From contig JBEKRQ010000003.1 of assembly GCA_049517655.1 (NCBI GenBank), positions 186,001 through 250,000 on the forward strand: a stretch of DNA of 64,000 bases, given 5' to 3'. How positions within the stretch are numbered: the stretch's first letter is position 1; every line of letters starts with the position of its first letter. The notes under the pieces were generated by a model. The model ran no database searches. It had not been told where the DNA came from and worked only from the letters and a program-made list of their open reading frames with translations. Position numbers and translations under genes: made by a program. Source of the stretch: UBA11358 sp049517655. GTDB taxonomy: Bacteria; Verrucomicrobiota; Verrucomicrobiia; Limisphaerales; UBA11358. Of the stretch, positions 43,419-52,407 are shown in pieces.

Positions 43419-44171
43419 GTGAAATTGATTTCCTGGAACGTCAACGGGCTGCGCGCCGTGTTGCGGAAAAAATTCCTCGATTTCCTCGACGCCGAAAAAC
43501 CGGACATGCTTTGCCTTCAGGAAACCAAGTGCGGCCCGAACGACGTCGAACAGCTCTGGCCTGCCACTTACATGACTTACTGGAATACCGCGCAGAAAAA
43601 GGGTTATTCCAGCACGGCGATTTTCACCAAAACACGGCCACTAAATGTCACTTCCCACATCGGCATTGCCGAACACGACGGCGAAGGCCGCGTGCTTGCC
43701 GCCGAGTTCGGGGACTTTTTTCTCGTGAATGTTTATGTCCCAAACTCCAGGCGCGACCTTTCCCGCCTCACTTATCGACAGCGTTGGGACGCCGATTTTT
43801 TGCGTTACCTTAAAAAACTGGAAAAGAAAAAACCCGTGATTGTATGCGGCGACCTTAACGTGGCGCACATGGAGATTGACCTCGCCAATCCCAAGGCCAA
43901 CGTCCACAACCACGGTTTTACCCCCGAAGAACGCGCCGGGTTCAGTGCGTTCATGAAAGCCGGTTTTCTCGACACGTTCCGCGAGTTCGAGAAAGGCGGG
44001 GGACATTACACGTGGTGGAGCCAGATGTCCGGTGCGCGCTCGCGAAACGCCGGCTGGCGCATCGACTACATTCTTATTTCAAAATCGCTGCGCCCGCGCC
44101 TCAAACGCGCCTTCATTCAGCCTGAAATTAAAGGTTCAGATCACTGTCCGGTGGGAATTGAAATCACTTGA
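43419..44171 (+). CDS. xthA: Exodeoxyribonuclease III
   Basis: This 250-residue Mg-dependent enzyme of the AP-endonuclease family cleaves at abasic sites and removes 3' ends. Motifs: LISWNVNGLRAVLRKKFLDF, LCLQETK (metal Glu), FLVNVYVPNSRR, VCGDLNVAHMEIDL (Asp, Asn), WRIDYILISK (Asp) and GSDHCPVGIEI (catalytic Asp-His). The start is the GTG at 43419, 17 bases after glgB; an ATG out of frame just before runs into a stop. Its last 8 bases overlap the end of the opposite-strand NtrC-type gene, a tail-to-tail arrangement without room for a conventional terminator. Confidence 0.92.
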   Translation: MKLISWNVNGLRAVLRKKFLDFLDAEKPDMLCLQETKCGPNDVEQLWPATYMTYWNTAQKKGYSSTAIFTKTRPLNVTSHIGIAEHDGEGRVLAAEFGDFFLVNVYVPNSRRDLSRLTYRQRWDADFLRYLKKLEKKKPVIVCGDLNVAHMEIDLANPKANVHNHGFTPEERAGFSAFMKAGFLDTFREFEKGGGHYTWWSQMSGARSRNAGWRIDYILISKSLRPRLKRAFIQPEIKGSDHCPVGIEIT

Positions 44172-45606
44172 CGTTCAATTCGCGCTGGATGCCGAATTTT
44201 TCGATCCGTTTGCGCAACGTCGCCCTCGTGATGCCGAGCAATTTCGCGGCGTGAACTTGGTTGTTGTTCGTCTCCTTGAGCGCCTGGATAACCAGTTCAC
44301 GTTCGACGGTCGAAATCACTTTCAGTTTTGGATCGCGTTTGGCCCATTGAAATAATTGTCGCGCGAGCACAGCGGCGTCGGTCGCGCCGGAATCACCTGC
44401 GAATCCGGCAACTGCTGAAATCAGTGCGCCGCCATTTTGTCCGGTGATTTCCGGCGGCAGATCGCCCAGCAAAATGGCGTCGCCCTTGGCCATGACATGC
44501 GCGCGGCGGATGGCGTTCTCCAATTCGCGGACGTTGCCGGGCCAATGATATTCCCCCAGTGCTTTGATGACGCTGGCGGCGATGGATTTCGGCGGGCGCT
44601 GCTGTTCGCGCGCGATTTTTTCCAAAAAATAATTCACCAGCAGCGGAATGTCGTCGCGCCGTTCGCGCAGTGGCGGAATATGAATGCGCACGACGTTGAG
44701 CCGGTAAAACAAGTCTTCGCGGAACTGCCGGGCCGCAATGGCGGCTTCGAGCGGTTTGTTCGTCGCGGCGATAAAACGCACGTCCACTTGGATGGGCTGG
44801 TTGCCGCCGACGCGCTCGAACGTGCCCGATTGCAGCACACGGAGAATTTTCGTCTGGGTCGCCGGCGTCATGTCGCCGATTTCGTCGAGAAAAATCGTGC
44901 CATGATTGCATTGCTCGAATTTGCCGATGCGTTGCAGGGTCGCGCCGGTGAACGCGCCACGCTCGTGGCCGAAAAGCTCGCTTTCGAGCAATTGTTCGGG
45001 AATGGCGGCGCAATTGACCGTGAGAAAGGACTGCTGACTTCGATGGCTGTGATGATAAATGGCGCGGGCGACAAGCTCTTTGCCCGTGCCGCTTTCTCCG
45101 GTGATGAGCGCGGTGGCGTCGCTGGCGGCCACCTGGCCGATGAGCTTGAAGACCTGCTGCATCGGTTCGCTGCGACCGACGATGCCCAGTTCGTAATCCT
45201 CCGATTCGAGCAACGGTTGATACGACACAACCTCTTTCATGTCGCGCGCAGCTTTAAACGCGTTGGCGACGATTTCCTTGAGCTTCGGCACGTCAAACGG
45301 CTTGAGCAGATAATCGTAGGCGCCGAGCTTCATCGCTTCGATGGCGGTCTGCGTTGTGCCGTAAGCGGTCATCAAAATGACGAGCAGTTTGGGATTGGTG
45401 GCGCGGATGCGGCGGAGCGTTTCAAGGCCGTTCATGCCGCCCATACGCACGTCCATGAGCACAAGGTCGGGCTTGAATTTCGGAATGACTTTCAGCCCTT
45501 CCTCGCCGCTCGACGCGGTGGCCAGTTCCATTTCCGGCGAATTAAAAATCCGCTGGAACGAATACCGCACGTCCTCTTCATCATCAATCAACAGGAGCCT
45601 GCTCAT
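44164..45606 (-). CDS. Sigma-54-dependent response regulator (NtrC family)
   Basis: A 480-residue transcription activator. The receiver domain has LLLIDDEEDV, the phosphorylated Asp in LVLMDVRMGGMNG and the Lys in YLLKPFDVPKL. The AAA+ domain has Walker A GESGTGKELVAR, the sigma-54 contact loop GAFTGA and IFLDEIGDM. The C-terminal Fis-type HTH reads NNQVHAAKLLGITRATLRKR. It would drive sigma-54 promoters after phosphorylation. No sensor kinase gene is present in the window, so its partner is elsewhere. It is divergent from serA, with the serA promoter lying in the 108-base gap, and overlaps xthA at its 3' end by 8 bases. No binding site was identified. Confidence 0.93.
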   Translation of the reverse strand: MSRLLLIDDEEDVRYSFQRIFNSPEMELATASSGEEGLKVIPKFKPDLVLMDVRMGGMNGLETLRRIRATNPKLLVILMTAYGTTQTAIEAMKLGAYDYLLKPFDVPKLKEIVANAFKAARDMKEVVSYQPLLESEDYELGIVGRSEPMQQVFKLIGQVAASDATALITGESGTGKELVARAIYHHSHRSQQSFLTVNCAAIPEQLLESELFGHERGAFTGATLQRIGKFEQCNHGTIFLDEIGDMTPATQTKILRVLQSGTFERVGGNQPIQVDVRFIAATNKPLEAAIAARQFREDLFYRLNVVRIHIPPLRERRDDIPLLVNYFLEKIAREQQRPPKSIAASVIKALGEYHWPGNVRELENAIRRAHVMAKGDAILLGDLPPEITGQNGGALISAVAGFAGDSGATDAAVLARQLFQWAKRDPKLKVISTVERELVIQALKETNNNQVHAAKLLGITRATLRKRIEKFGIQRELNVK

Positions 45607-45670
45607 TTTCTTGAAGTAAAATAATGGATTTAAGCCGGACGAACAGTGAATTTTACCCGGGATTCACCAT

Positions 45671-45699
45671 TTGACCTCGCCTCGGACATGACCTATACT
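45671..45699 (+). promoter_or_regulatory. Sigma-70-type promoter of serA
   Basis: TTGACC (45671-45676), a 17-base spacer and TATACT (45694-45699) form a near-consensus promoter. Transcription would start near 45706, about 9 bases before the serA ATG, leaving almost no leader and no ribosome-binding site. Confidence 0.6.
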
Positions 45700-45714
45700 C
45701 TCACTTCTTTTGAT

Positions 45715-47313
45715 ATGAAAATCGTCGTTTGCGATCCGATTTCGCCGAAGGGTATCGCGCTCCTGCAGCAGCGGCCGGAATTTCAGGTCGTCGTGCTGCC
45801 CAAGCGGCTGACGGAAGCGGAGCTGCTGCCGGTCGTGGCGGACGCAGTTGCGCTGGTCGTCCGTTCCGAGACCAAAGTCACGCACAAGGTTATCGCAGCC
45901 GCGCCGAAACTGCGTGTCGTAGGTCGCGCCGGCGTGGGCGTGGACAACGTGGATGTCGAGGCCGCCACACAGCACGGCATCGTGGTGATGAACACGCCCG
46001 GCGGCAACACCGTGACGACGGCGGAATTGAGTTTCGCCATGATACTGGCGCTCGCGCGTAAAGTGCCGCAGGCGCATGTTTCGATGGCCGCTGGCAAGTG
46101 GGATCGCAAACTCTTTCAAGGCGCAGAGCTTCTTGGCAAGACGCTCGGCGTTCTGGGCATGGGCCGCATTGGTTCGGAAGTCGCCAAACGCGCACTCGCC
46201 TTTGGCATGCGCGTCATCGCCTACGATCCGTATCTCACCGAAGACCGGGCGAAAGCCATCGGCGCGGAATTCGCCGACAGCGTGGACGATGTTTATCGCG
46301 CGGCGGATTTTATCACCGTTCACATGCCGGTCACGCCGGAAACGAAGCATATGTTGAATGCCGCCGCCTTCGCCAAAATGAAGCCCGGCGTGCGCCTTGT
46401 GAATTGCGCGCGCGGCGAAATCATCGTCGAAAATGATCTCATTGCCGCGCTTGAATCGGGCAAGGTCGCCGGTGCGGCGCTGGACGTTTATTCCGTCGAA
46501 CCGCTGCCTGCCGACCATCCGTTTCGCAAGCAGCCGAATTTGATTTTGACGCCGCATCTTGGCGCGAGCACGCAGGAGGCGCAGGAAAAATGCGGCATTG
46601 AAGTCGCCGAAGTTATCGCCGGTTACCTGCTTACCGGTGAAGTCCGCAACGCGGTGAATCTGCCGTATCTCGACGCAAAAACTTACGAGTTGGTGAAACC
46701 ATATCTGCCGCTCGGCGAGGCATTGGGCAAATTGCTCGCGCAGCTTGCGCCAACAAGCGCCGACCGTATTTACATCACTTACGGCGGCCATGCCCGGGAG
46801 TTGCCAAACGTTGATCCGGTCACGCGCGCGGTGTTACGCGGCTTTTTGGAAGGCAGCGCGCTCAAGGACGTAAACAACGTCAATGTTCGCGCCATTGCCG
46901 CCGGCATCGGCATCACCGTTGAGGAAAAGAAATCCGACGAGCCAGTGACGTTCAATGAATGGGTTCATGTGCAGATTTTTGGCAGCGGAAAAAAAATAGT
47001 TTCCGCCGGTGGAACATTTTTCGGCTCGCCGAACAATCCGCGCATCGTGCGGCTGTTCAGCACGCCGGTGGAGATTCCCATCAGCGGCACGCTGCTGTTG
47101 TTGAACAACAAAGACCGGCCGGGTATTGTCGGATACCTCGGCACGCTGCTGGGCAAACACAACGTGAACATTGCCAACATGAGCCTGGCGCGCGATACTG
47201 TGGGCGGGCTGGCGTTGATGGTATTGAACCTCGACAGCGCGCCGCCGCCGGCGGTGCTGGAAGAGCTTCAAAAAGACCCTGACATCAGTAATGTGAAAGT
47301 GGTAAGATTATAA
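45715..47313 (+). CDS. serA: D-3-phosphoglycerate dehydrogenase, long form with ACT domain
   Basis: The first enzyme of serine synthesis, oxidising 3-phosphoglycerate with NAD. The 532-residue length is that of type I enzymes. Substrate and cofactor motifs: VGRAGVGVDNVD, NTPGGNTVTTAELS, the Rossmann loop LGKTLGVLGMGRIGSEVAKR, NCARGEIIVENDLI with the catalytic Arg, and the His in LTPHLGASTQEAQ. An intervening domain follows, then a C-terminal ACT domain (LNNKDRPGIVGYLGTLLGKH) that usually senses serine, so feedback inhibition is likely. ATG 45715 places KIVVCDPISPKG at the N-terminus. It appears to be transcribed alone, divergent from the NtrC-type regulator. Confidence 0.94.
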   Translation: MKIVVCDPISPKGIALLQQRPEFQVVVLPKRLTEAELLPVVADAVALVVRSETKVTHKVIAAAPKLRVVGRAGVGVDNVDVEAATQHGIVVMNTPGGNTVTTAELSFAMILALARKVPQAHVSMAAGKWDRKLFQGAELLGKTLGVLGMGRIGSEVAKRALAFGMRVIAYDPYLTEDRAKAIGAEFADSVDDVYRAADFITVHMPVTPETKHMLNAAAFAKMKPGVRLVNCARGEIIVENDLIAALESGKVAGAALDVYSVEPLPADHPFRKQPNLILTPHLGASTQEAQEKCGIEVAEVIAGYLLTGEVRNAVNLPYLDAKTYELVKPYLPLGEALGKLLAQLAPTSADRIYITYGGHARELPNVDPVTRAVLRGFLEGSALKDVNNVNVRAIAAGIGITVEEKKSDEPVTFNEWVHVQIFGSGKKIVSAGGTFFGSPNNPRIVRLFSTPVEIPISGTLLLLNNKDRPGIVGYLGTLLGKHNVNIANMSLARDTVGGLALMVLNLDSAPPPAVLEELQKDPDISNVKVVRL

Positions 47314-47345
47314 ATAAATACTGTTAAATGGAGATAAATCAAAAC

Positions 47346-48467
47346 ATGAAGACAAAAATGAAACTGGCTTTTTCCGCTGCGCTTGGGACGATGTTGTTTG
47401 CGTTTCCATCGGCGCAAGCGGCGGCTGCCAACGGTTCAACGAACACGACATTGGCCGGCGCTGGCACGAACTCCAATCCCGAAGCTGCAATAACCGCGTT
47501 GTTCGGCAACCCGGTGATTGCCAAGGGCAAAGGTTTTGAAATCAAGCGCAGTGAATTGGACGAAGTGATGACGGGTCTTAAATCCGCCGCTGCCGCACAC
47601 GGCCAGGCCATTCCGCCAGGGCAGATGACCCGGATCGAAAGCCAGTTGCTCGACCGGCTCATCCAGATTCAACTTTTGATGCAAAAGGCCACGGCCGCGG
47701 ACAGAACCAACGGCACCCAAAAGGCCAATTTGCAAATCACCGCGCTGCTTGAACGCGCCGGTTCACAGGAAGCACTCAACCGGCAGATGAAGGCCATCGG
47801 TATGACGATGGCCGAACTGCGCTCCAAAGTCACCCAGGAAAACACCGCGCAGGCCGTCTTGACGCGTGAGTTGAATGTCACCGTGACGGATGCCGAGGCG
47901 AAGCAATTTTACGATGGTCATCCGGCAGACTTCGAGCAACCGGAAATGGCTCACGTCCGCCACATTTTGTTGATGACGATGGACCCGGTCACGCGCGCAC
48001 CGTTGCCCGCAGACCAGCAACAGGCCAAGCACAAACAGATTGACGACCTCCTTAAGCGCATCCAAGGCGGCGCGGATTTTGCAGCGCTTGCCAAGCAATA
48101 CTCCGAAGACCCCGGCTCGAAGGACAACGGCGGTGAATTGCCGGCGTTTTCGCGCGGCCAGATGGTGCCGGAATTTGAGGCTGCCGCGTTTTCACTGACC
48201 AATAATCAGGTCAGCGCCGTCGTCACAACCACTTACGGCTACCATATCATCAAATTGATCGACAAAACTCCGGCTAAAAAAGTGGGTTATGTAACCGTTA
48301 CCGCCAGAATCAAAGATTTTCTGACACAACAAAAAACCGAAAAACTCGCCCCGGCTTATCTGGACAAATTGAAGAGGGAAGCGGGTGTTGAAATCCTGGA
48401 CGCTGATTTGAAGGCGGCGGCGGCGGCAGCAGCCGCCAACGCGCCTACCGAAATGCCCGAAAAGTAA
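47346..48467 (+). CDS. Periplasmic peptidyl-prolyl cis-trans isomerase (SurA/PrsA type)
   Basis: The protein of about 373 residues has a signal peptide (LAFSAALGTMLFAFPSAQA), a SurA_N-like helical chaperone domain with LLDRLIQIQLLMQKAT, and one parvulin domain: VRHILLMTMDP, DFAALAKQYSEDPGSKDNGG, GQMVPEFEAAAFSLTNNQ and YGYHIIKLIDK. It should help fold outer-membrane or secreted proteins in the periplasm, of which this region encodes many. Possible starts are 47328, 47346 and 47358; 47346 is chosen since a GGAG lies 12 bases before it and the signal peptide begins there. It starts 33 bases after serA but functionally pairs better with the envelope genes downstream. Confidence 0.87.
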   Translation: MKTKMKLAFSAALGTMLFAFPSAQAAAANGSTNTTLAGAGTNSNPEAAITALFGNPVIAKGKGFEIKRSELDEVMTGLKSAAAAHGQAIPPGQMTRIESQLLDRLIQIQLLMQKATAADRTNGTQKANLQITALLERAGSQEALNRQMKAIGMTMAELRSKVTQENTAQAVLTRELNVTVTDAEAKQFYDGHPADFEQPEMAHVRHILLMTMDPVTRAPLPADQQQAKHKQIDDLLKRIQGGADFAALAKQYSEDPGSKDNGGELPAFSRGQMVPEFEAAAFSLTNNQVSAVVTTTYGYHIIKLIDKTPAKKVGYVTVTARIKDFLTQQKTEKLAPAYLDKLKREAGVEILDADLKAAAAAAAANAPTEMPEK

Positions 48468-48524
48468 CGCGGCATTGAAGCGCGCTTGCCAAATCGGCCA
48501 AGTCACGCCATTTTTGGAAGCGTG

Positions 48525-49286
48525 ATGAAAACACAGTTGGGAATTGTCATTCTCGTTGTGGTTTGCGTGGGGTTGGTCATCGCTTTAATTGCGGGGAAAA
48601 AGCAGGCGGACACGCAGCGGAAAAAAGACGCCGACACGATCCTCGATTTTTCCAATCAATTGACGACCGCCAGCGCCAGCCTCGATGAATTGCGCCAGGT
48701 CAATCTCGTGTTGACCAATGATCTTGATGCCGGCCGGCAGGCGCTCGTGACGCTTAGCAACCAATATGTTGCAACTTCAGCTTCACTCTCCAACACCAAA
48801 ACCACGCTCAAGACCGCGCAGGATCAAATCGCGGATTTGGAGGTGCAGAATCAGGCGCTGGATCGGCGCGCCTCCGGGATGAGCAACACCATCGCCGATT
48901 TGTCTGCGCGAATCGCCGAAACACAAATGAAACTCGTTGAATCCGAAACAAACAATGCGTTTCTCGAGAATGAATTGAAACGTCAAGTGGCCAAAAAAGC
49001 CGAACTGGAACGTAAATTCAACGATTTGTCCCAAGTCCGCGCCCAGGTTAGAAAATTGCGGGGTGATTTGCTCGTCGCGCGCCGGTTGGAATGGACACGC
49101 GAGGGGACCAGTCCTGAAAAACAACAAAAAGGCGCGCAGTTGCTCATGGCGCGCACAAGCGCAACGAACGGAGTTATTCGTCCGCCGGGCTACAACTTGA
49201 ACGTCGAGGTCGGTTCCGAAGGTTCGGTGAAAGTCGTTCCTGCGCCGACCAATACGCCGGCAGTGACGAATTTATGGCGCTGGTAA
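48525..49286 (+). CDS. Membrane-anchored coiled-coil protein
   Basis: The 253-residue protein has a single N-terminal helix (LGIVILVVVCVGLVIALIA) followed by a long coiled coil with Gln/Asn/Ala heptads (about residues 25-175) and a short C-terminal region with Thr/Pro (VVPAPTNTPAVTNLWRW). It is likely anchored in the inner membrane with the coil in the periplasm. I do not recognise the family; it may be structural or linked to the neighbouring foldase. ATG 48525 is supported by GGAAG five bases upstream. It is 57 bases after the isomerase gene on the same strand. Confidence 0.65.
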   Translation: MKTQLGIVILVVVCVGLVIALIAGKKQADTQRKKDADTILDFSNQLTTASASLDELRQVNLVLTNDLDAGRQALVTLSNQYVATSASLSNTKTTLKTAQDQIADLEVQNQALDRRASGMSNTIADLSARIAETQMKLVESETNNAFLENELKRQVAKKAELERKFNDLSQVRAQVRKLRGDLLVARRLEWTREGTSPEKQQKGAQLLMARTSATNGVIRPPGYNLNVEVGSEGSVKVVPAPTNTPAVTNLWRW

Positions 49287-49326
49287 CGCGTCCGGCGCGG
49301 GGTGAAAATTCATTTACAGATTATCC

Positions 49327-49650
49327 ATGCCGACATACGAATATCTCTGTGAAAAGTGCGGACGGGAATTTGAGATATTCCAATCCATTTCCGCCAAACC
49401 GTTGCAAATTTGTCCCAAAGACCTTTGCGGTGGAAAAAAATGGGGACGTGGCCGTGTGAAACGCAAAATCAGCGCCGGGGCGGGGCTCTTGTTCAAAGGC
49501 AGCGGATTTTACACCACCGACTATCGCAGCAAAGGCTACAAAGAAGCGGCCAAAAAAGATTCCTCGCCGGCCAAATCATCCGGCAACGGAGCGAAACCCG
49601 CTGCCAGGCCGGAAAGCAAGCCCGCCAAGCCGGCGCCAACCAAAGCCTGA
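49327..49650 (+). CDS. FmdB-type zinc ribbon protein
   Basis: This 107-residue protein begins PTYEYLCEKCGREFEIFQSI with the CxxC pair of the FmdB/CxxC_CXXC_SSSS domain, then a second pair only as a CPKDLCGGKKWG variant, so the zinc site is CxxC plus CxxxxC. The remainder is a Lys/Ala/Pro-rich disordered tail (SKPAKPAPTKA). The family is thought to be a small regulator or zinc-binding accessory protein, though the role is not firm. A second protein of this type is encoded at 55426. It lies 40 bases after the coiled-coil gene and 2 bases before the next gene. Confidence 0.75.
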   Translation: MPTYEYLCEKCGREFEIFQSISAKPLQICPKDLCGGKKWGRGRVKRKISAGAGLLFKGSGFYTTDYRSKGYKEAAKKDSSPAKSSGNGAKPAARPESKPAKPAPTKA

Positions 49651-49652
49651 CC

Positions 49653-51005
49653 ATGTTCCTCCGTGTGCACCGCCTGCGCGACTTTGGTTGCGTTGCCGTT
49701 TTGTTCGGCATTTTTTGCTGCAACATGCAGGCAGGGTTTTCTTTGCCAATAACAGGGTCGGCGCGCAGCGTTTCCGGCCAGTTTATTGTGATCAGCACTT
49801 TTCAATCATCAGCGCTTTTCACCGCGCCCGGAATCGTGACTGACACCAACTTCGTTCGACTGGAACCGGCGTTGCTGGCTGTATCCGCCGAGCGTGTCAA
49901 GGAAACATTGTGGCGCGAACTCGGTGTCAACGGCCCGTGGCGCGGGAAAGTTTTTCTCGTGCTGCGCCCGGCGCAATCGCCGAACGACGATGTCACCATC
50001 GTTTCCAAACGCCTTGCTGACAGCTGGGATTATCACGTTTCGTTGCCGGACGTTTTGTCACACACCCATTTTGCGCGCGCGATGGTGAGTGTGGTGCTGC
50101 TGGAGTTTGCCAATCGTAATGCATCAACGCGCTCAGCGGAAATTCCCGGATGGCTTATCGATGGTCTGTCGCAACAACTCCTCGCGGCCGATTGGCGTGA
50201 AATGATCCTGTCATCGCCATCCCGTGTCGTGAATGGCCTGCTGGAAAGCCGCACTGTCGGGAACCAACGCGGCATGGACTTTCTCGCGGGCGCGCGCCGC
50301 GTGCTGTGCGATTATCCCGCGCTGACGTTTGAGCAATTGAACTGGCCGACCGACGCGCAATTGTCCGGCGCCGACGGCGGAGTGTATCGCGCCAGCGCAC
50401 AATTGTTTGTGAACGAGTTGCTTGATTTGAAAAACGGCCCGGCACATTTGCGCACAACGCTTCAATCCTTGCCGCATTTTTACAATTGGCAGACCGCATT
50501 TCAAAGCGCCTTCAGCGCCGATTTTCCGCGGCCGCTCGATTTGGAAAAGTGGTGGGCGCTGCAGGTCGTGAGTTTTGCCGCGCGCGACCCCGGTTCGAGG
50601 TGGACACCCGCAGTCAGTCGTGAAAAACTCGACGAAATCCTCAGCGTGCCCGTGGAAATGCGCACTGCGTCAAACGCCTTGCCCACGCGCGCGACAATTT
50701 CCCTCCAAGCCGTGATTCGGAGCTTCGATTCCGAGCGACAAACGGCGGTTCTCCAAACCAAATTGCGCGATTTTGAACTCGCGCAACTCCGCATGGCCCC
50801 GCAATTGGCCGTTTTGACCGCTGAATATCGCCTCGCCCTTGCCGATTATCTTGGACAAAACAAGCGAACCGCACCCCCTTGGAACAAACACGAGGCAGAT
50901 TCTTCAAGGACATCCGCGCGGGAGACTTTGAAAAAGCTGGACGCGCTCGACGCGAAGCGCCGGACAATTGAAACGGCCATTAAACCGGACTTTTTGCACC
51001 CATGA
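49653..51005 (+). CDS. Secreted protein of unknown function
   Basis: The 450-residue product has a signal-peptide-like start (MFLRVHRLRDFGCVAVLFGI) followed by a region with SAEIPGWLIDGLSQQLLAAD, which resembles the helix found beside gluzincin-type peptidase active sites, but no HExxH is present. The sequence LEKWWALQVVSFAARDP and a C-terminal helical part with LKKLDALDAKRRTIE follow. I do not recognise the family; a peptidase-MA-like fold without catalytic residues is possible but weak. ATG 49653 follows the FmdB stop by 2 bases, so translation is coupled. It ends 85 bases before kamA. Confidence 0.6.
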   Translation: MFLRVHRLRDFGCVAVLFGIFCCNMQAGFSLPITGSARSVSGQFIVISTFQSSALFTAPGIVTDTNFVRLEPALLAVSAERVKETLWRELGVNGPWRGKVFLVLRPAQSPNDDVTIVSKRLADSWDYHVSLPDVLSHTHFARAMVSVVLLEFANRNASTRSAEIPGWLIDGLSQQLLAADWREMILSSPSRVVNGLLESRTVGNQRGMDFLAGARRVLCDYPALTFEQLNWPTDAQLSGADGGVYRASAQLFVNELLDLKNGPAHLRTTLQSLPHFYNWQTAFQSAFSADFPRPLDLEKWWALQVVSFAARDPGSRWTPAVSREKLDEILSVPVEMRTASNALPTRATISLQAVIRSFDSERQTAVLQTKLRDFELAQLRMAPQLAVLTAEYRLALADYLGQNKRTAPPWNKHEADSSRTSARETLKKLDALDAKRRTIETAIKPDFLHP

Positions 51006-51090
51006 TTTTCAACGGCATTTGAACGCGGCTGCCGTGCCGGCGGTCAACTTGACAGGGCGTAATTCCAACTTATAGTTCCTATTGAAAAAA

Positions 51091-52329
51091 ATGAAGGATG
51101 ACAATTCACCGGCGAATGGCGGGGAGCCGCCATCGGGCCGCCCACTCCAATCTTTGAAAGAATTCCGCTCCGCCGGGCGCGGTTTCTGGCGCGACGTTTC
51201 CGACGCCGATTGGAACGACTGGCACTGGCAACTCAAACATCGCATCACCACGCCGGAGCAATTGCAGCGGCTGATGCCCATGCTCACGCCGGAGGAATTC
51301 GCCGGCGTGAAACTCGCGAACCACAAACTCGCGCTGGCCATCACGCCGTATTTTTTTAATTTGATTGATCCGGCGGACGAGTATTGCCCGATTCGCCAGC
51401 AGGTCATCCCGCGCATCGAGGAAACGCACACGGCGTCGTGGGAAATGAGCGACCCGTGCGGCGAAGATTCGCATTCGCCCGTGCCCGGCCTCGTGCATCG
51501 GTATCCCGACCGCGTGCTGTTCCTCGTCACCGACCGCTGCGCCGCGTATTGCCGTTACTGCACGCGCTCACGGCTGGTCAGCAACGTGACCGGTTACGAT
51601 TTCCATCCCGAATTCGACAAGCAAATCGCCTATATCGCGCAACATCCGGAAATCCGTGACGTGCTGTTGAGCGGCGGCGACCCGCTGTTGTTGAGCAACG
51701 AAAAGCTTGAACATCTTTTGAGCCGGTTGCGCGCGATTCCGCACGTGGAATTTTTGCGGATCGGTTCGCGTATCCCGACTTTTCTGCCGCAACGCATCAC
51801 GCCCGAACTGTGCACGATGCTGAAAAAATTTCATCCCTTGTTCATGAGCATTCACTCGAACCATCCGCGTGAATTGACGACGGAAGTCCGCGATGCGCTC
51901 GGTTGCCTGGCCGACGCCGGCATTCCGCTTGGCAACCAATCCGTCCTGCTCAAATACGTCAACGACGACGCGGCGGTGATGAAGGCGCATGTCCAGAAGC
52001 TGCTCATGTGCCGGGTGAAGCCGTATTACATTTACCAATGCGATTTGATTTCCGGCTCGGCGCATTTGCGCGCCAGCGTCCGCAAGGGAATTGAAATCAT
52101 GGTGAAATTGCGCGGCCACACGACCGGCTACGCCGTGCCGCAATACGTTATTGACGCGCCCGGCGGCGGCGGCAAAGTGCCGGTCAACCCGGAATATGTT
52201 CTAAGCCATAACACCGATCGTGTGGTGCTGCGCAACTACGAAGGTAAAATTTTCGAATATCCCGAGGCCCAGGACGGCACGCCTCTCTGCAAACCTCCAA
52301 AAGAAATTGAAGAGCCGGAATTGGTCTGA
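51091..52329 (+). CDS. kamA: Lysine 2,3-aminomutase family radical SAM enzyme
   Basis: A 412-residue radical SAM enzyme that binds a 4Fe-4S cluster through the motif CAAYCRYCTRSR, followed by DVLLSGGDPLLLSNEKLEHL, the SAM/PLP region. It also shows DPCGEDSHSPVPGLVHRYPD before the cluster and CRVKPYYIYQCDLISGSAHL, ending with the PLP-lysine-like GYAVPQYVIDAPGGGGKVP. These match KamA, which converts L-lysine to beta-lysine; closely related EpmB is shorter. The ATG at 51091 is chosen since the TTG at 51082 only adds three residues. No beta-lysine-using gene is adjacent, so the physiological role is open. Confidence 0.88.
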   Translation: MKDDNSPANGGEPPSGRPLQSLKEFRSAGRGFWRDVSDADWNDWHWQLKHRITTPEQLQRLMPMLTPEEFAGVKLANHKLALAITPYFFNLIDPADEYCPIRQQVIPRIEETHTASWEMSDPCGEDSHSPVPGLVHRYPDRVLFLVTDRCAAYCRYCTRSRLVSNVTGYDFHPEFDKQIAYIAQHPEIRDVLLSGGDPLLLSNEKLEHLLSRLRAIPHVEFLRIGSRIPTFLPQRITPELCTMLKKFHPLFMSIHSNHPRELTTEVRDALGCLADAGIPLGNQSVLLKYVNDDAAVMKAHVQKLLMCRVKPYYIYQCDLISGSAHLRASVRKGIEIMVKLRGHTTGYAVPQYVIDAPGGGGKVPVNPEYVLSHNTDRVVLRNYEGKIFEYPEAQDGTPLCKPPKEIEEPELV

Positions 52330-52334
52330 TCCTC

Positions 52335-52398
52335 AAACCACGAGGGCACAAAGGCGCAAAGTTTTCTTCGTGTCTTGGTTTCTTTGTTGCTAAATTTT
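52335..52398 (+). repeat. Palindromic dispersed repeat (CACAAAG type), upstream of nth
   Basis: An imperfect inverted repeat has left arm CCACGAGGGCACAAAGGCGC and right arm CTTCGTGTCTTGGTTTCTTT. The same family lies at 53065-53132 on the other side of nth. Confidence 0.6.
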
Positions 52399-52407
52399 TG
52401 GGCGTTA

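Noticed and set aside
44437..45624. Open frame of 395 codons on the plus strand
   Set aside because: It is the antisense of the NtrC-type regulator, which has complete motifs; the antisense product has none.
45664..46791. Open frame of 375 codons on the minus strand
   Set aside because: Antisense shadow of serA.
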